Shown: one piece after another, positions 1-8,964 of the stretch
Numbering within the stretch: the first letter of the stretch is position 1
Layout of the letters: each line of letters begins with the position of its first letter
Assembly (NCBI RefSeq): GCF_938030145.1
Contig: NZ_CALHGM010000014.1
Span: 1-51,392 of the forward strand
Direction: 5' to 3'
From: an uncultured Campylobacter sp.
Lineage (GTDB): Bacteria > Campylobacterota > Campylobacteria > Campylobacterales > Campylobacteraceae
DNA: 51,392 nt
The notes under the pieces: model-generated
Told to the model about the DNA's origin: nothing
Database searches by the model: none
The model's input: the letters and a program-made list of their open reading frames with translations, nothing else
Translations under genes and position numbers: made by a program

Positions 1-1355
1 CGGCTTGAAGTTTGGATTGCTGCGGGTTGCGTGCCTGCGTTTTGAGTTTGGGCGGCTACGGGTTGCAAATCTGCAATTCGAACGTCTGAAGTTTGAACCG
101 CTGCGGATTGCGTATCTACGCCTTGGGTGCTTAAATTTTGTTTTGCGACTGCGGCTTGCTCGGCTATGGACTGCTCGGGCGCGACATGAGTTAGCATGGG
201 TTGCGCGGTCACAGCTCGAGTGTCTGCTGACCGTGCCATTGCTCGGGTGTCGTATACTAGATTTTTTGAAATTTTATCGCCGCTCGCCGCCGCGTCATTG
301 TCGCTTTTGAGATCGTCTGAAATTTCATCTCTGTGCGCCTCGGCGCCGTATGCGGTAAGAAAATCCTCGTCGCTTTGAATGCTAAAATTTTCGTCGTTAT
401 AAATCTCTGCGCAGTGCGCCCGAGGCTGATCGCCGTCTAAGATTTCATCGCTCGCAATCTCGCCGTCACGGAGACTTGGGTGGGGCGAAGTCTCCGCGTC
501 CTTTGGAATTTCGTCGTTTAAAATTTCATTCTCCGCACCGCGCTTTGCTTCGCAGGCAAAAACTCCGCCGCTTCGCGGATAGTTTGAAATTTTACCTTCA
601 AAAATCTCATCATTTTGCGATCTGCCGTTTAAAATTTCAGCGGCGGCGGAGTTTTGCGAGCTTGAAATTTCGCCGTTATCTAAAATTCCGTCGTCATTTA
701 AAATTTTATCACTGCTTGAAATTCCGCCATTTAAAATTTCACTGCCGCTTGGAATTCTGCCGCTGTTTGAAACGTCGTCGCGCTCGCCGAAATTTTCCGC
801 GCCGCCCTCTTTGAGCTGCCTATTTAGCGCGGCTAGCATTCGCACGCTGCGCGGCGAGCTTTCGTGTAGCGCGAGCAGTACCGCCGCCTCGTCCGCGCGC
901 AGCCCGCAGTCTAGAAGCGCGCCCGCGCTTAGATATTTTTTGATCAGCTTTTGCGCCGCGGCGTCGCTCAGCGCGGCTTTGTATTTGGGCGCGATCCTGC
1001 CCGGCTCGCTTACGATTTTTGGGTTTACGAACTGCCACGAGCCGAAGTTTTCGTCGCATTTGCCGTGGATGAAAAATTTTTTACCGCGCTTGAAGGCGCC
1101 GAAGTGCCAGTTTTTGGCGTTGAAGATCACGATTTTGATCTCGCGCTCCCAGTTGAGGCAGTGCGCCGTGACGATGAGCATCGAGCCGCGCCTGTGCTGG
1201 AAGAGGCACTCGACCTCCGCCGTGCTCTCGCCCGCGCACGGCGCGTCCCCCACGCTCAGATCGTCGAAGCTTTTGGGCAGAAGCAGCGCCATATCCAAAA
1301 GCGTCGTAATGCCCGCCTTTTGCAGCGTCGCCGCGTCTTTTGCTTCAAAAATCAA
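1..1355 (-). CDS. recG: ATP-dependent DNA helicase RecG, N-terminal part (runs off the window)
   Basis: RecG reverses stalled replication forks and branch-migrates Holliday junctions. Only about 451 codons are inside the window, read from a TTG at 1355 preceded by AAAGGA; the nearby ATG at 1362 runs into a stop after five codons. Residues 1 to about 185 read as the RecG wedge domain (opening FEAKDAATLQKAGITTL, then LLLPKSFDDL). From about residue 185 to the window edge the frame stays open but becomes low-complexity, rich in EILN, EISS and DEI units and later in QPV/TQ/QT runs. The helicase motifs expected soon after the wedge are not reached. I infer an insertion of at least 260 residues, far outside the usual RecG layout of roughly 600 to 700 residues. 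The DNA of the insert is full of AAATTT-type hexamers. Identity rests on the N-terminal match to the epsilonproteobacterial family. Confidence 0.72.
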   Translation of the reverse strand, partial: MIFEAKDAATLQKAGITTLLDMALLLPKSFDDLSVGDAPCAGESTAEVECLFQHRRGSMLIVTAHCLNWEREIKIVIFNAKNWHFGAFKRGKKFFIHGKCDENFGSWQFVNPKIVSEPGRIAPKYKAALSDAAAQKLIKKYLSAGALLDCGLRADEAAVLLALHESSPRSVRMLAALNRQLKEGGAENFGERDDVSNSGRIPSGSEILNGGISSSDKILNDDGILDNGEISSSQNSAAAEILNGRSQNDEIFEGKISNYPRSGGVFACEAKRGAENEILNDEIPKDAETSPHPSLRDGEIASDEILDGDQPRAHCAEIYNDENFSIQSDEDFLTAYGAEAHRDEISDDLKSDNDAAASGDKISKNLVYDTRAMARSADTRAVTAQPMLTHVAPEQSIAEQAAVAKQNLSTQGVDTQSAAVQTSDVRIADLQPVAAQTQNAGTQPAAIQTSS

Positions 1356-2072
1356 TTTTCATCCTTTAAATTTGATAGGCGCTAAGCCCTTGCGCTGTGA
1401 AATTTTATGCGCCGAAGCGAAATCGTCCGCCTAAATTTGATCGAAATTCTATGCGCCGCATCGAACGCTCACTTAATTTTATTCAAAATTTTCGCCCATT
1501 GCGGCAAATTTGCTCGCCGACTGTGCCTGTAAATTTTACTCGTTTGCGCGTATTTTGTTTGGCAACCGCGTCTTTGCGGTGCGCACCTCGTTTTAAAACA
1601 GAGCGCGAGCGCTTTTAATTTCACGGCGCGATTTGCGAACATGGACTTGGCGCCGCTCGTGAAAGCCCAAGTCGCGACTTTAATTTTCGCAGCGCGATTT
1701 GTGAACCGCAAAAATTCAATTACGGCAGCCGTCACTCCGCGCCTTTTTAAATTTCACGGCGCGGCTTACAAACGGTGTGCGAAATCGGGCTTTGATTTTG
1801 TGCGCTAAAATTTTACCGAGCCGCGCACGGCGCCTTTAAATTTAGCCGCCCTTATAAGGCTCGCAAATTTAGCCGTTCTTGTAAGCCCCACAAATTTTAG
1901 CGCGACGCAAACGCGGTTTTAAATTTAAACGCACAAGCCGTCCGCAAGCGGAGCGAAAAAGTAAAATTTAGCGCCGTTCGCGCCTTAATATCGTCCGCGC
2001 CGCTTTACAAATTTTAAAATTTACCCAAATTTTAGGCCGGTCGCAGGTATACACTCGCTGTGCCGCGACGGA
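1356..2072. repeat. Non-coding gap rich in AAATTT-type motifs
   Basis: This 717-bp gap between recG and the M16-like gene has no credible ORF. It alternates GC-rich blocks (gcgcc, gcgcgatttg) with short AT islands centred on AAATTT or AAATTTTA. The phrase 'ggcgcgatttg' followed by a G/A-rich stretch recurs near 1625 and 1690, with a related one at 1755. No tRNA, promoter pair or terminator stands out. Confidence 0.6.
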
Positions 2073-3332
2073 CTAAATTTTAAGCCCCTTTTTCGCGGCG
2101 GTCTCGTCGCAAATGACGGAAAAGCTTAGGTTTGTAATCTCATCGTGCGACTTGATGAAATCGTTGAGCGCCCCGAGTTTTAGCGTCTCGATGCGCTTTA
2201 AATTTCGCTCGAACTCACCGAATGCGTAGCCCTTGTAATATTCGCTCTGCGCGATCGCCGCGCGCTTAAACATCGTCTCTTTTTGCAGCACGGCGCTTCC
2301 GATCAGGAATTTTTTTGCGCTTTTCAGCTCCGCTTCGCTCACGCCCGATGCGATAAATTTCGCGATCTCCTCTTTTACGAGCGTGGCGGCGTTTTGCAAA
2401 TTTTCGTTTTTGGTCTGCAGATAGCCCCAAAACTCGCGGCGGCTAAGCTCAAAATCGCCGCGCGCATAGACTGAGTACGCAAGGCCGTGCTTGACGCGGA
2501 TGCGCTCCATCAGCCTGCTGCCGAAACCGCTGCTTCCGAGCACGAAAAGCGCGGTGTTTGCGATGAACTCCTGCTCCTTTGGCAGCGTAAAGGGCGCGCC
2601 GAAGTAGATGTAGGCCTGCTGCGTCTGCTCCTTTTGGATCTTTATCTTTTTCGCATCGCTCGGCGTGAAAAACGGCAGCTCGCGCTTTTCGCCGCTTGCA
2701 AAAAGGCTTAAAATTTCCGCGATTTTCGGGTTTTTATCGCTTACGTCGCCGCATAAAACGACGTATAAATTCTCTAAACTCAGCGAGGCGAAAAACTCCC
2801 GCACGTCCTTCATAGTGATCCGCTCTATGCTCGCCTCGTCGCCTATGAGCGGCTGAGCGAGCCTCGTGCGCGGATACAGAAGCGCTTTTAGGTTGCACGT
2901 CGCGATGTAATCAAACTCGCTTTTTAGCACGGCGATCTCGCCTATGGTTTGCATTTTTAGCTTTTCTAGCACCGAGGGCGTTAGATTGGGCTCTTTAAGC
3001 AGCTCTCGCAGCATGTCTAGGCCAAAATCGAAGTGCTCTTTTAGGCAGTTTAGCTGGATGCCGAAGGTTTCAAAATTGCTCGCGGCGCTGATCTCGACCG
3101 CGCGGATATCGAGCTTGCGGTGAAATTCGCTCACTCCCAGCGTCTTTGAGCCCTCGCCCAAAACGCCCGCGCAGATGCGCGCAAGGCCCAGGGTCTTCTC
3201 GCTCACCGCGCCGCTTGCTTTAAAAATTAACTTGAAGCTCGCCACCGGCAGCGAATCGTCGAACTGATACAAAAAGTCGATTTTGGCGCTCTTGCCGCCT
3301 TTGATTTTAAGTGAAATCTCTTTTTTTTCCAT
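2073..3332 (-). CDS. M16-family (insulinase-like) zinc-protease homologue lacking the HxxEH motif
   Basis: A 419-residue protein of the M16/processing-peptidase fold, matching the family encoded next to dapA and pyrD in C. jejuni (Cj0805 type). It starts at an ATG with AAAGGA upstream. The N-terminal half has the M16 pattern, including the 'GLARICAGVLGEGSKTL' stretch where active members carry the inverted zinc motif HxxEH. Here that site has no His-x-x-Glu-His, so the zinc ligands are missing. The C-terminal half contains the R/Y-type segment common in inactive partner subunits (GSRLMERIRVKHGLAYSVYA). No signal peptide is visible, so a cytoplasmic role is likely. It may be a non-catalytic subunit or have another function. 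It lies upstream of recG on the same strand across a 717-bp gap, so co-transcription is uncertain. Confidence 0.8.
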   Translation of the reverse strand: MEKKEISLKIKGGKSAKIDFLYQFDDSLPVASFKLIFKASGAVSEKTLGLARICAGVLGEGSKTLGVSEFHRKLDIRAVEISAASNFETFGIQLNCLKEHFDFGLDMLRELLKEPNLTPSVLEKLKMQTIGEIAVLKSEFDYIATCNLKALLYPRTRLAQPLIGDEASIERITMKDVREFFASLSLENLYVVLCGDVSDKNPKIAEILSLFASGEKRELPFFTPSDAKKIKIQKEQTQQAYIYFGAPFTLPKEQEFIANTALFVLGSSGFGSRLMERIRVKHGLAYSVYARGDFELSRREFWGYLQTKNENLQNAATLVKEEIAKFIASGVSEAELKSAKKFLIGSAVLQKETMFKRAAIAQSEYYKGYAFGEFERNLKRIETLKLGALNDFIKSHDEITNLSFSVICDETAAKKGLKI

Positions 3333-3956
3333 CGTTTTCCTTTATAAAATTTTTAAATTTTATCGCTCTTGCAGGCGCGGTTTTAAAATTTTGGCGCAGC
3401 CGCGCCGCTCTAAAAATTTTCGTCGGGGGCTCGCTTCTAAAATTTCACGCTAGGGCAGTTTTGCCCGTCCTGCTTTAAAATTTGAAATTTAATTGCGCCG
3501 CGTTTTTGTAAAATTTCAGCACCCCAAACAGCGCGTCGCCGCAGTGCATTCCAGCTATGAGGTGAAATGTATTCGCTAATGCCTAAACGGGGCGCATTAC
3601 CGCTGCCAAACATACAGCTCTGCGGCGTATCGAAACCGCAATATGTTTTGTCGCCGCAAACGCGGCAAGCGCCTTCACAAAATGCCTTCTGTGCGCCGTC
3701 TCCGTCGCATTGATCTCGCGGCGTATAATTTCGCGTCCGCAAAATTTTAAGGCAAAATTCCGTAGCGAAATGAAATTTTACCGTGCGAATTCCGCTTGCG
3801 CCCGTAAATTTAAGCCCATACCGATATCAAAATTTTAAATCCCGTTGCAAAATTCCACGATCGCAAAAATTCGCTATCTGTATTTAAGACAAATTTTACC
3901 GCTAAATTCGCGCCGTAAGCGCATAAATTTCTGCCGCAAACGCGCAAACCCCGCAC
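3333..3956. repeat. Non-coding gap between mqnC and the M16-like gene
   Basis: No convincing gene lies in these 624 bp. The sequence mixes GC-rich segments with AAATTT, AAAATTT and AATTTTAC islands. A cysteine-containing ORF on the minus strand (3437-3742) has no ribosome site and no recognisable domain, so I do not call it. No terminator with a clear T-run was seen. Confidence 0.55.
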
Positions 3957-5006
3957 TTAAGCGTACGTCTCCAAAATATCGTAGTTGGTGTTGCGCTTGG
4001 CGGGTATTTCGCCTACGTCGCGGATCAGCGCTATCATCTCGTCCTTGCTCATCCGAAAGCTCGCGCCCGCGGCCTTTACGACGTTTTCCTCCATCATCGT
4101 GCTTCCAAGATCGTTCGCGCCGAATTTCAGCGCCAACTGCCCGATGTAGCTACCCTGCGTGACCCAGCTGCTTTGGATGTTTTTGAAATTATCCAGAAAT
4201 AGCCGCGAGACGGCGAGCAGGCGCAGGTAGCGGTTCGGGCTTTGCTTTTTGATCTCTGGATGCTCGCGTAAAAGGCGAGTGTTCTGCCCCTGAAAGCTCC
4301 ATAAAATGAACGCTCGAAAGCCGCCCGTGCGGTCTTGCAGCTCGCGGATTTTATCCCAGTGCTCTACGATCTCGCGCGTGCTTTCCAGCGTGCCGAACAT
4401 CATCGTGGCGGTCGTTTTCATACCGATGCCGTGCGCCTCCTCGTGCACTCTAAGCCACGTGACGCTGTCGCTTTTACGCGGCGCTACGAGGTCTCGCACG
4501 CGGTCGTTTAAAATTTCGGCTCCGGCTCCAGGCATAGAGTAAAGCCCCTTGGCTTGCAGTCTGCGAAGCACTTCGAGCGTGCTGATGCCGCTAAGGCGCG
4601 CGATATAATCGATCTCGATCGCCGAGAAGCCGTGGATCGTGATGCTCGGGTAATTTTTGTGGATGAACTCCACGAGATCCTCGTACCATTCGATTTTCAA
4701 CTTCGGATGGACGCCGCCTTGAAATAAAATTTGCGTGCCGCCCACGGCGATGAGCTCCTCGATCTTTTCGCTAATCTGCTTAAAGCTCAGCACATAGGCA
4801 TCCGCGTCGCTTGCGTGGCGATAAAATGCGCAAAATTTGCAATCTACCATGCAGGCGTTGGTGTAGTTTATGTTTCGATCGATGATGAAGGTCGTGACGC
4901 GCTCCGGGTGCAGCTCGCGCTTGCGCGCAAACGCCGCGCGCCCAAGCTCGTTTAGATCGGCGTGCTCGATTAGCTCTAGCGCCTCATCGGCGCTCATTCT
5001 AGCCAT
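3957..5006 (-). CDS. mqnC: Cyclic dehypoxanthinyl futalosine synthase MqnC (menaquinone biosynthesis)
   Basis: A 349-residue radical SAM enzyme. MqnC cyclises dehypoxanthine futalosine in the futalosine route to menaquinone, the only quinone route in campylobacters. The radical SAM cluster motif CxxxCxxC is at residues 52-59 (CMVDCKFC), preceded by NINYTNA. The GGTQILFQGGVHP and GLYSMPGAGAEIL segments that follow are characteristic of the MqnC/MqnE/CofGH group. The length is normal. The start ATG overlaps the stop of the upstream NfeD-like gene by 8 bp, so translation is probably coupled. A second in-frame Met lies three codons later. MqnE is the nearest alternative, but the sequence pattern favours MqnC. 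Confidence 0.92.
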   Translation of the reverse strand: MARMSADEALELIEHADLNELGRAAFARKRELHPERVTTFIIDRNINYTNACMVDCKFCAFYRHASDADAYVLSFKQISEKIEELIAVGGTQILFQGGVHPKLKIEWYEDLVEFIHKNYPSITIHGFSAIEIDYIARLSGISTLEVLRRLQAKGLYSMPGAGAEILNDRVRDLVAPRKSDSVTWLRVHEEAHGIGMKTTATMMFGTLESTREIVEHWDKIRELQDRTGGFRAFILWSFQGQNTRLLREHPEIKKQSPNRYLRLLAVSRLFLDNFKNIQSSWVTQGSYIGQLALKFGANDLGSTMMEENVVKAAGASFRMSKDEMIALIRDVGEIPAKRNTNYDILETYA

Positions 5007-5541
5007 TGGCTCCCTTTAAATTTGCATCGCTTGCGGCGGCGTTAGAATTTTTATCGTCGGCACTCGTGCTGTCCGCGTCGCTTAAATTTGCGTCGCCGTT
5101 ATTTAAATTTACGCCATCTGCGCCGCTAGAATTTCGACTGCTATCTTTTTTAACCACGATTTGTCCGTTTTTTACGCCTAAAATTTCGACTCGGTCGCCC
5201 TCGTTAAGATCTGAAATTTCATCGCTTTTCCAAAACGTGCCTTTGAAATAGACCATGCCGTTTTTGATTACGCCGGTGCCGCTCTCGTCCAAAAAGTTAT
5301 CCTCGTGTTTCTCTTCGGGTTTGAAAAAGCGCGATTTTAGCGGTCTTTTAAGTGCGATTAGAAGCACGAAAGAGAGCACGAACGAAAGTAGAATTTGTAC
5401 GTCCCAATCAAGGTGAAAGCCGAAGCTCAAAAGTCCCGTGATGAAAAATCCGGCGCTGAAAAATATAAAGGTAAAATCCATCACCAAAAGCTCGACGATC
5501 GCCAAAATCACGCCGATTATGATAAAAATCAGCGCGTTCAT
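4999..5541 (-). CDS. NfeD-like membrane protein with C-terminal OB-type domain
   Basis: A 180-residue protein with two to three hydrophobic segments between residues 1 and 68, then a soluble beta-rich stretch (about 85-132) matching the NfeD OB-fold (GTGVIKNGMVYFKGTFWKS, GDRVEILGVKNGQIVVKK). NfeD proteins pair with stomatin/SPFH proteins in membrane microdomains. The upstream gene is such a stomatin homologue and overlaps this gene by 4 bp, supporting a two-gene unit. The last 45 residues form an N/D/S/A-rich low-complexity tail encoded by DNA with repeated AAATTT motifs, probably not part of the fold. The tail overlaps the start of mqnC. Confidence 0.85.
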   Translation of the reverse strand: MNALIFIIIGVILAIVELLVMDFTFIFFSAGFFITGLLSFGFHLDWDVQILLSFVLSFVLLIALKRPLKSRFFKPEEKHEDNFLDESGTGVIKNGMVYFKGTFWKSDEISDLNEGDRVEILGVKNGQIVVKKDSSRNSSGADGVNLNNGDANLSDADSTSADDKNSNAAASDANLKGANG

Positions 5542-6458
5542 TTGAGCTCCTTCGCGCCGTTTTTGCCGAGGAATTCTTTAAGCACGCTAAGAGAGCCGAT
5601 CAGCTCGCTCGTTTCGTAAGGGATCAAAATTTTATCCTTGCTCGGGTTTTTGGACAGCTCGCTAAAAGCGTTTACGCGACCCTGCGCGAGCAGGTATTCC
5701 GCCGCAAAGCTGGAAGCGCTCATCGCTAAATTTATGCTATCCATCGCGTCTTTTTGACCTTGCGCGAGCGCGATCTGCTCGTATTTTTTCGCATCCGCCA
5801 TACGCTCGATCGCCTCGGCTTCGAGAACCTTCTCCTGCTTTAGCGCCTCGGCGTTTCGGATGAGGGCCGCTTTTTCAGCCTCGGCTTTAAGCTCGATCGC
5901 GCGCTTTTCACGCTCGGCTTTCATCTGCATATTCATCGCCTCTTCGATGCCGTGCGGTACCGAAATTTCGGAAATTTCCACGCGCATGATCTTTACGCCC
6001 CAGTTATCAGCGGCATCGCCCAGAGCGATTTGTAGCTTGGAATTTAGCTGATCGCGCGAGCTAAGCGTGCTGTCTAAGCTCATCTCGCCGATCGCGCTAC
6101 GTAGCGTCGTCATCGCTAAATTTGAAATCGCGCGGCGATAATCCTCGACGTTGTAAAGCGCCATCTTACCGTCGATGACCTTCAAAAATACGATACCGTC
6201 GACGCTTATGTTGACGTTATCTTTGGTGATGACTTGCTGCTTGCTGATGTCCACGAGCTGCTCGCGAACGCTCATCTTCGCGCGCACCGCGTCAAAAAAC
6301 GGCACGATGATGTGAAAGCCGCCGTCGAGCACCTTATGAAAGCGACCTAGCCGCTCGATGATTAAAATTTCCGATTGAGAGACGATCTTGACCCCCATCT
6401 TTAGAATTGCTGCGATGAGGACGCAAAATACTATTACCGTAGTTACGAACCCTTCCAT
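5538..6458 (-). CDS. Stomatin/prohibitin-family (SPFH) membrane protein, QmcA-like
   Basis: A 306-residue SPFH protein with one N-terminal transmembrane segment (about 2-24) and then the SPFH domain (ILIIERLGRFHKVLDGGFHIIVPF through the REQLVDISKQQVITKDNV region). A charged helical stretch follows (AEREKRAIELKAEAEKAALIR), typical of flotillin/stomatin oligomers. I chose the ATG at 6458 because GGAG lies just upstream. A TTG nine codons earlier (6485) overlaps a TATAAT promoter element and is unlikely to be used. The family scaffolds membrane domains or modulates proteases such as FtsH. With the overlapping NfeD gene it forms the common stomatin-NfeD pair. Confidence 0.9.
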   Translation of the reverse strand: MEGFVTTVIVFCVLIAAILKMGVKIVSQSEILIIERLGRFHKVLDGGFHIIVPFFDAVRAKMSVREQLVDISKQQVITKDNVNISVDGIVFLKVIDGKMALYNVEDYRRAISNLAMTTLRSAIGEMSLDSTLSSRDQLNSKLQIALGDAADNWGVKIMRVEISEISVPHGIEEAMNMQMKAEREKRAIELKAEAEKAALIRNAEALKQEKVLEAEAIERMADAKKYEQIALAQGQKDAMDSINLAMSASSFAAEYLLAQGRVNAFSELSKNPSKDKILIPYETSELIGSLSVLKEFLGKNGAKELK

Positions 6459-6484
6459 TTTCACTCCTGAATTAAAATTTCGCA

Positions 6485-6490
6485 ATTATA
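6485..6490 (-). promoter_or_regulatory. -10 box (TATAAT) for the stomatin-NfeD-mqnC unit
   Basis: On the minus strand the sequence reads gcTATAATtgcg, 27 bp before the chosen start. Spacing to a start near 6478 leaves room for the GGAG ribosome site. No clear -35 box is present, which is normal for Campylobacter sigma-70 promoters. Confidence 0.6.
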
Positions 6491-6529
6491 GCATTTTTAG
6501 CTTATTTTGGCTTTTAAGGCGCGCCGTGA

Positions 6530-6535
6530 TACAAT
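6530..6535 (+). promoter_or_regulatory. Possible -10 box (TACAAT) for the MFS gene at 6577
   Basis: GTGATACAAT lies about 40 bp before the start codon in the short divergent region shared with the stomatin gene. No -35 match was found. Confidence 0.45.
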
Positions 6536-6576
6536 TTCGCTAGATTTTTTATATTAAATTTACGGGATAAAATTTT

Positions 6577-7767
6577 ATGATCAGATACATCGTGCTGCTT
6601 CGCCATTCGCGCAACTACCGACTGCTCTTTTCGGCGGGTTTTATATGTATGTTTGGCTTGTGGTTTTCGGTCGTTGGGGTCGCTACGCTGCTGATTGAGC
6701 TTGGCGCGCCGGTGTGGGCGATTACGGCGGTGGGCGTCGTTTCGTTCGTGCCGAATGTTTTTTTAGCGCCCATTAACGGTATCATCGTGGATAAATTTCA
6801 ACCAAAGCCGCTGATGACGGCGATGTTTATAACCGAGATGATCAGTATTTTCATGCTGATTTTTATCGATAGTTTGGATTATCTGTGGCTGCTGCTTCTG
6901 ATTGTGGTCGTGCGAAGCGTCGCAGGCACGCTGTTTTTTCAGACCGAATCCTCCACGCTGCCGAAATTCCTAAGCCGCCCCTATCTAAAGCTTGCTAACG
7001 AGATGACGGGCATTATTTGGACTATCACCTATACTTTCGGCATGGCGAGCGCGGGTGTTTTTATCCACTATTTCGGCGTGCGAGCGGCGTTTATTTTGGA
7101 TTTTTGCTTATACGTTTTTTCGTTTTTCATCCTGCTGCGGCTAAATTTCAAAGACCTTGCAAAAAACGCGCCAGGGCCCGTGTTTAAGATGCTCAAAGAG
7201 GGCTTTTCTTACTTGCGCTCGCACCCTTTGGTCGTGCATCTCATCGTCCTTCACGCCTTCGTCGCCGTCACTACTTACGACAATCTCATCGCGCTTCTTG
7301 CGAAATACCGCTACAAAGAGATTTTAAGCGCCTCGCTAGTCATCGGGCTTATGAATATGTCGCGCTCGGCGGCTGCATTTTTCGGGCAGATATGGCTAAG
7401 CAAGATCGTTAATAAACATACGTTTTTTTGGCTATTGCTGGGGCAGTTTGCGGGCATCGCGCTGTGGGCGGTGCTGGAGTTTAACTACTGGCTTTCGTTT
7501 GCGGGGATGATCGCGGCGGGATTTTTCATCACGACGGTGTGGTCGTATTCTTTTACGCAGCTGCAAAACCACGTCGATAGGGAGTTTTTCGGGCGCGTCA
7601 TCGCCTACAACGACATGGCGTATTTCATCGTCGCCACGCTCGTGTCGGCTGCGATCGGATTTTTTTTCGAGCTTGGATTTTCGCTTTCGCAAATCACCTT
7701 CGGCATGGGCTTTATGTTTGCAATCGCGGCGTTTTATTATAAATTTTTGATCTATGAAAAAATTTAA
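6577..7767 (+). CDS. Major facilitator superfamily transporter
   Basis: A 396-residue polytopic inner-membrane protein with about 12 hydrophobic segments. The N-terminal half includes the loop NGIIVDKFQPKPLM between TM2 and TM3, which corresponds to the MFS motif A region. It resembles the MFS_3/EntS-like group of drug or siderophore exporters, but nothing in the sequence or neighbourhood identifies the substrate. The start is ATG with a weak GGGA upstream. It converges on another MFS gene with only 10 bp between the stop codons. Confidence 0.85.
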   Translation: MIRYIVLLRHSRNYRLLFSAGFICMFGLWFSVVGVATLLIELGAPVWAITAVGVVSFVPNVFLAPINGIIVDKFQPKPLMTAMFITEMISIFMLIFIDSLDYLWLLLLIVVVRSVAGTLFFQTESSTLPKFLSRPYLKLANEMTGIIWTITYTFGMASAGVFIHYFGVRAAFILDFCLYVFSFFILLRLNFKDLAKNAPGPVFKMLKEGFSYLRSHPLVVHLIVLHAFVAVTTYDNLIALLAKYRYKEILSASLVIGLMNMSRSAAAFFGQIWLSKIVNKHTFFWLLLGQFAGIALWAVLEFNYWLSFAGMIAAGFFITTVWSYSFTQLQNHVDREFFGRVIAYNDMAYFIVATLVSAAIGFFFELGFSLSQITFGMGFMFAIAAFYYKFLIYEKI

Positions 7768-7777
7768 AATCCGGACG

Positions 7778-8929
7778 CTATCTTTTCGGCGCGATCTCGG
7801 GGCGGAAGATAGCAAATACGAATAAAAAGCTCATCGCCGCGAAAAATACCCAGATAAAGCCGTTCGCACCTAAAAATTTCATCATCGCGCCGATGATCAA
7901 AGGCGAGCATAGCGATGCGCTCGAATAGATAAAAAGCATCGCCGCAGAAATTTGCACGCGAGATGCGCCCTCGCCGGTGATGGAGTCGTTTGCGCGCGCG
8001 ATGGCGAGCGAATATAAAGGAAAGGCGCCGAATCCTAACATCAGCGCAAGTGCGCACGTTAGGATGAAGCTTTTGGCAAAAAATAGCGCCGCGCAGGAAG
8101 TAAGACCCACGACGCAAACTATCATTATGGCGCGTTTGCGACCGAACTTATCTGAAATAGTGCCGCAGACGAGCTGCGCTAAGAAGCCTCCTGCCATCGC
8201 CGATCCCATAAATGCACCCACCGAGCCCACTCCAAGTCCCGCGCTTAGCACGAAAACGCTCGCCATCGAAAAAAAGCCGTTAATCAAAATGCCCGCGCAA
8301 ACCACCGTCGCAAACGCAAGCGGCGGTACGATCGAAATTTGCGGCATCGAAACTCGCATGCGAGCGGGAACCCTAGGAGGGTTGAAGCGGATTAAATTTA
8401 CCGGCAGCAGCGCTAGGATGATGAAAAATGCGCTTAGCACGAAGACCTTCATCGTTCCGAAATTTAGCGCTAAAATTATAACTCCTATCGCAAACGCGCC
8501 GTAAAAAACCGCTTCGTAGATCGCCAGCACGCGGGAGCGGATAGCGTTTGTGATCTTTGAGTTAATCCAGCTTTCGATTATCATCAAAAGCGCGTAGTAG
8601 CAAAAGCCCAAAATGAAGCGCAAAATCGCCCAATACACGAGGTTTGAGCCAAGATCATGCAGCATTGCGGCAATTCCGAAAAGCGCCGTAAAGACCGCAT
8701 ACGCCCGCACGTACGAGAGCGCGCCGATTATCGAAGGCACGAAAAAGCCGCTAAAGATCGCCCCTAAAAAGAAAAATGCAGAAATTAGTCCGATCTCAAG
8801 CTCGCTGTGGCCGGATTCTTTTAGCATGATGCCCGCGCTTGCGATGACTAGCGCGTCGCCGATAAACATAAAGAAAATCCCCAGAAATAGGGGGCTTAGC
8901 GAGCGTGCTGCGCGCATGGATTCAAACAA
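7778..8929 (-). CDS. Major facilitator superfamily transporter, YcaD-like
   Basis: A 383-residue membrane protein with about 12 predicted helices. Motif A appears in the second half (GTISDKFGRKRAIMI). The N-terminal half carries the family pattern GDALVIASAGIMLKESG and the loop WINSKITNAIRSRVLAIYE, as in the YcaD/MFS_1 group. The substrate is unknown. The likely start is TTG at 8929 with AGGGA six bases upstream; an ATG four codons later is possible. A TACAAT -10 box lies at 8959-8964 on the minus strand. It faces the unrelated MFS gene at 6577. Confidence 0.85.
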   Translation of the reverse strand: MFESMRAARSLSPLFLGIFFMFIGDALVIASAGIMLKESGHSELEIGLISAFFFLGAIFSGFFVPSIIGALSYVRAYAVFTALFGIAAMLHDLGSNLVYWAILRFILGFCYYALLMIIESWINSKITNAIRSRVLAIYEAVFYGAFAIGVIILALNFGTMKVFVLSAFFIILALLPVNLIRFNPPRVPARMRVSMPQISIVPPLAFATVVCAGILINGFFSMASVFVLSAGLGVGSVGAFMGSAMAGGFLAQLVCGTISDKFGRKRAIMIVCVVGLTSCAALFFAKSFILTCALALMLGFGAFPLYSLAIARANDSITGEGASRVQISAAMLFIYSSASLCSPLIIGAMMKFLGANGFIWVFFAAMSFLFVFAIFRPEIAPKR

Positions 8930-8958
8930 TGACTTTCCCTTGGAATTAAATTTGGCGT

Positions 8959-8964
8959 ATTGTA
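8959..8964 (-). promoter_or_regulatory. Possible -10 box (TACAAT) for the YcaD-like gene
   Basis: The minus strand reads ggcTACAATacg about 30 bp upstream of the TTG start. No -35 element is evident. Confidence 0.45.

Noticed and set aside
811..1434. 207-residue plus-strand ORF
   Set aside because: It is antisense to recG, whose minus-strand frame gives clear family similarity; the plus frame has no domain.
3437..3742. Cysteine-containing 101-residue ORF on the minus strand
   Set aside because: No ribosome site, a TTG start inside an AAATTT-rich gap, and no recognisable motif despite several cysteines.
6459..6485. Longer start (TTG 6485) for the stomatin-like gene
   Set aside because: It overlaps a TATAAT element, while the ATG at 6458 has its own GGAG site.
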